From: Candidatus Bathyarchaeota archaeon
GTDB lineage: Archaea > Thermoproteota > Bathyarchaeia > Bathyarchaeales > Bathycorpusculaceae
Length of the DNA: 6,544 nucleotides
Assembly: GCA_030630585.1 (NCBI GenBank)
Contig: DAOVMU010000089.1
Span: 1-6,544 of the forward strand
Direction of reading: 5' to 3'
Shown: in pieces, positions 5,039-6,544 of the stretch
How positions within the stretch are numbered: the stretch's first letter is position 1
How the letters are laid out: each line of letters starts with the position of its first letter
Made by a program: the position numbers and the translations under genes
Notes under the pieces: generated by a model
What the model saw: only the letters and a program-made list of their open reading frames with translations
What the model was told of the DNA's origin: nothing
Database searches by the model: none

Positions 5039-5050
5039 AAATTTAAAAAC
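5039..5050 (+). promoter_or_regulatory. TATA-like promoter of trpS
   Basis: AAATTTAAAAAC predicts a transcript start near 5072-5076, which would leave a short leader carrying the ribosome binding site at 5083-5090. A second AT box, AGATATATTTTC at 5059-5070, would start transcription close to 5090, within or past the ribosome binding site. The first is therefore preferred. Confidence 0.45.
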
Positions 5051-5082
5051 CTTCGAAAAGATATATTTTCTCTTAATGTTAA

Positions 5083-5090
5083 GAGAGGAG
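5083..5090 (+). promoter_or_regulatory. Shine-Dalgarno site that sets a TTG start for trpS
   Basis: GAGAGGAG is the best ribosome binding site in the window and lies 6 nt before TTG 5097. The in-frame ATGs at 5076 and 5031 have no such site; 5031 even lies upstream of both TATA-like boxes. Confidence 0.7.
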
Positions 5091-5096
5091 AAAAGC

Positions 5097-6230
5097 TTGC
5101 TGCCAAATTCTAATAAAAAAACAGTGCTTGATCCCTTCGGAGCAAGCGAAGTCGCAGATTATGAACGATTGTACAAGGAATTTGGAATTGACCCGTTTGA
5201 ACCTCTTCTATCAAAGGTGCCGAACCCATCTTTTTACATGAGACGGGGAATAATCTTCGGACACCGAGATTTCAACAGGATATTGAACGCCATACATAAA
5301 CATGAAGAATTTGCTGTCTTAAGCGGAATTAAACCTACAGGTGAGTTTCACCTAGGAACACTTATGACCGCGAAAGAAATCATCTACTTTCAGCAACAAG
5401 GCGCCCAGACATTCTATTGTATTGCTGATATAGAAGCTTATGAAGATAACAACGTTTCATTTGAGAAAAGTGAAAGAATAGCTGTAGACAATGTTGCAGA
5501 CCTGCTTGCACTGGGACTGGATCCTAAACGGACATACATTTATCGACAGTCTGAGGAGATTCGAGTTAAGGACTTGGCTATAATCTTTGGAAGACCTGTG
5601 ACATTGGCTACCATGAAAGCAATTTATGGTGAACGCCACATTGGTCTGTACCTATCGGCTTTGATACAAGCCGGAGACATTCTCCTACCTCAACTAGAAG
5701 ACTTCGGCGGACCTAAACCCACCATAATTCCAGTGGGAGTTGATCAAGATCCACACATTCGCTTCACAAGAGACCTTGCCCAGAAATTCCACCGAAAATA
5801 CAAGTTTATTCTTCCATCCTCAACCTATCATAAGCTCATGAAGGGTTTAGACGGTTCCCCAAAAATGAGCAAGCGGCAAATGAATTACTTCACATTACAC
5901 GACAGCCCGGAAACAATCGCCAAGAGAATATCCAACTCTTTCACTGGTGGAAGAGCGACTGTGAAAGAGCAACAGGAACTTGGTGGAATTCCCGAAATCT
6001 GTCCAGTATACGAAATTTGCCTCTTTCACTTCATCAAAGATAACGATAAAATCACGAGAATCTATCATGACTGCAAAACTGGAAGGCTTTTGTGTGGAGA
6101 ACACAAAAAGCAAACAATTGAGAGAGTACTAGAATTCGTAAAAGAACATCGCCGAAAAAAGAAGAAGTTCATGGATAAAGCGCAAGAAATCCTTCAATTG
6201 AAATATGAAAGAGAAAAAACAAAAAAATAA
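5097..6230 (+). CDS. trpS: Tryptophan--tRNA ligase (TrpRS), archaeal type
   Basis: This cytosolic class I synthetase attaches tryptophan to tRNA-Trp. From TTG 5097 it has 377 residues, normal for archaeal TrpRS. Landmarks are an N-terminal DPFG and DYERLYKEFGIDPFEPLL region (12-38), RRGIIFGHRDF (49-59), a HIGH-type motif HLGT (85-88) in SGIKPTGEFHLGT, the IADIEAYE strand (109-116), GVDQDPHIR (214-222) and KMSKR (256-260) with the class I lysines. The HIGH motif ends in T instead of H, while KMSKR is intact. The C-terminus is a lysine-rich helix, the anticodon side. Frame upstream reaches ATG 5076 and 5031, but the strong ribosome binding site and the family's N-terminus favour TTG. It diverges from the flavin reductase gene. 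Its substrate tRNA is in this window. Confidence 0.94.
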   Translation: MLPNSNKKTVLDPFGASEVADYERLYKEFGIDPFEPLLSKVPNPSFYMRRGIIFGHRDFNRILNAIHKHEEFAVLSGIKPTGEFHLGTLMTAKEIIYFQQQGAQTFYCIADIEAYEDNNVSFEKSERIAVDNVADLLALGLDPKRTYIYRQSEEIRVKDLAIIFGRPVTLATMKAIYGERHIGLYLSALIQAGDILLPQLEDFGGPKPTIIPVGVDQDPHIRFTRDLAQKFHRKYKFILPSSTYHKLMKGLDGSPKMSKRQMNYFTLHDSPETIAKRISNSFTGGRATVKEQQELGGIPEICPVYEICLFHFIKDNDKITRIYHDCKTGRLLCGEHKKQTIERVLEFVKEHRRKKKKFMDKAQEILQLKYEREKTKK

Positions 6231-6333
6231 ATACCCTTTCACTATCTTCATTATTTACGGTGAAGTGATGTCTCGCCAATTTACATAAAGAAGCAGACTA
6301 GTTCTAGACAAAAACCAGTTATAAGCACGCATA

Positions 6334-6345
6334 CTTTTATTAAAA
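6334..6345 (+). promoter_or_regulatory. TATA-like promoter of pheS
   Basis: CTTTTATTAAAA predicts a transcript start near 6368 and a leader of 23-35 nt. It suggests pheS is transcribed separately from trpS, whose stop is at 6230. The stretch 6231-6333 shows no gene. Confidence 0.45.
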
Positions 6346-6402
6346 CTGAAACAACAACTACGTTATCAAATCCAGCCAATTTCATCTGTGATGGGAAAAG
6401 CC

Positions 6403-6544
6403 ATGGTTGAACTCAGGGAAAACGAGTATAAAATATTATTGACCATAGAAAGACTCGGCGGAAAAGCGTCAGTGGGACAGATAATAGAAGAAAATGGCTT
6501 GCCTAACGCAGCGATAATGCGTGCAGCCCTAGTGTTACAAGAGA
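6403..6544 (+). CDS. pheS: Phenylalanine--tRNA ligase alpha subunit, N-terminal fragment
   Basis: This is the first 47 residues of an archaeal/eukaryote-type PheRS alpha subunit, cut by the right window edge. The enzyme is a cytosolic alpha2beta2 synthetase that charges tRNA-Phe. The visible part is the N-terminal winged-helix domain: MVELRENEYKILLTIERLGG, then KASVGQIIEENGLPNAAIMRAALVLQE, in which the AAIMRAALVLQE recognition helix is the family signature. I chose ATG 6403 because relatives begin with M-x-L-x-x-NE; GTGAT at 6388-6392 could act as its ribosome binding site. ATG 6391 and GTG 6388 are in frame and would add four or five residues. The catalytic domain lies beyond the window. Confidence 0.85.
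   Translation, partial: MVELRENEYKILLTIERLGGKASVGQIIEENGLPNAAIMRAALVLQE

Noticed and set aside
6262..6348. GTGATGT followed later by CTGA, a possible box C/D sRNA between trpS and pheS
   Set aside because: The boxes are about 75 nt apart with no inner D'/C' pair; archaeal guides are shorter and more regular.
1..6544. Search for mobile elements, CRISPR repeats, toxin-antitoxin or defence genes
   Set aside because: No transposase, direct-repeat array, integrase, terminal inverted repeats or defence motif was seen; apart from three proteins of unknown role, the identified genes are housekeeping, mostly translation.

Overview
This window looks like an ordinary housekeeping stretch of an archaeal chromosome, dominated by translation genes. 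The archaeal signs are a eukaryote-type ribosomal protein eL38, a type II methionine aminopeptidase, an archaeal-type TrpRS, a winged-helix PheRS alpha N-terminus, a DUF1512 protein (an archaea-only family), TATA-like boxes 25-35 nt before likely transcript starts, and a tRNA with bulge-helix-bulge introns. The eL38 gene, a solitary 5S rRNA gene and a multi-intron tRNA with an encoded CCA point to the TACK side of the Archaea. Moderate AT richness fits a mesophilic or moderately thermophilic lineage such as Bathyarchaeia. That lineage assignment is inference.

Layout, left to right. Positions 1-182 hold at most the tail of a plus-strand gene cut by the window edge. On the minus strand follow eL38 (183-377) and, upstream of it, a tRNA-Trp(CCA) gene (525-693) interrupted by two introns: 60 nt at the canonical 37/38 site and 32 nt at 43/44. 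On the plus strand come a 130-residue membrane protein (933-1325), a 5S rRNA (about 1524-1647) with no 16S or 23S beside it, and a two-gene operon: a DUF1512 membrane-anchored protein (1741-2871) and a two-helix membrane protein with a cytosolic zinc ribbon (2885-3301). This operon meets, tail to tail, a minus-strand methionine aminopeptidase gene (3298-4206); both stop codons lie in one CTAG. Upstream of that, also on the minus strand, is a flavin reductase family gene (4318-4878) with a palindrome in its promoter. Diverging from it on the plus strand are TrpRS (5097-6230, probably starting at TTG) and the first 142 nt of pheS, cut by the right edge.

The genes share a theme rather than one pathway: a ribosomal protein, a ribosomal RNA, tRNA-Trp and the enzyme that charges it, PheRS, and the enzyme that trims nascent N-termini. 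I see no mobile element, CRISPR array or defence cassette. The most interesting signal is inside the tRNA-Trp gene. Its first intron carries a C-box-like element, an exactly 12-nt spacer and a 9-nt match to the anticodon loop. The geometry places C34 opposite the nucleotide that would direct 2'-O-methylation, as in the known tRNA-Trp intron guides of Haloferax and Pyrococcus, although the D box here is degenerate. The second intron is independently supported by a clean bulge-helix-bulge fold.
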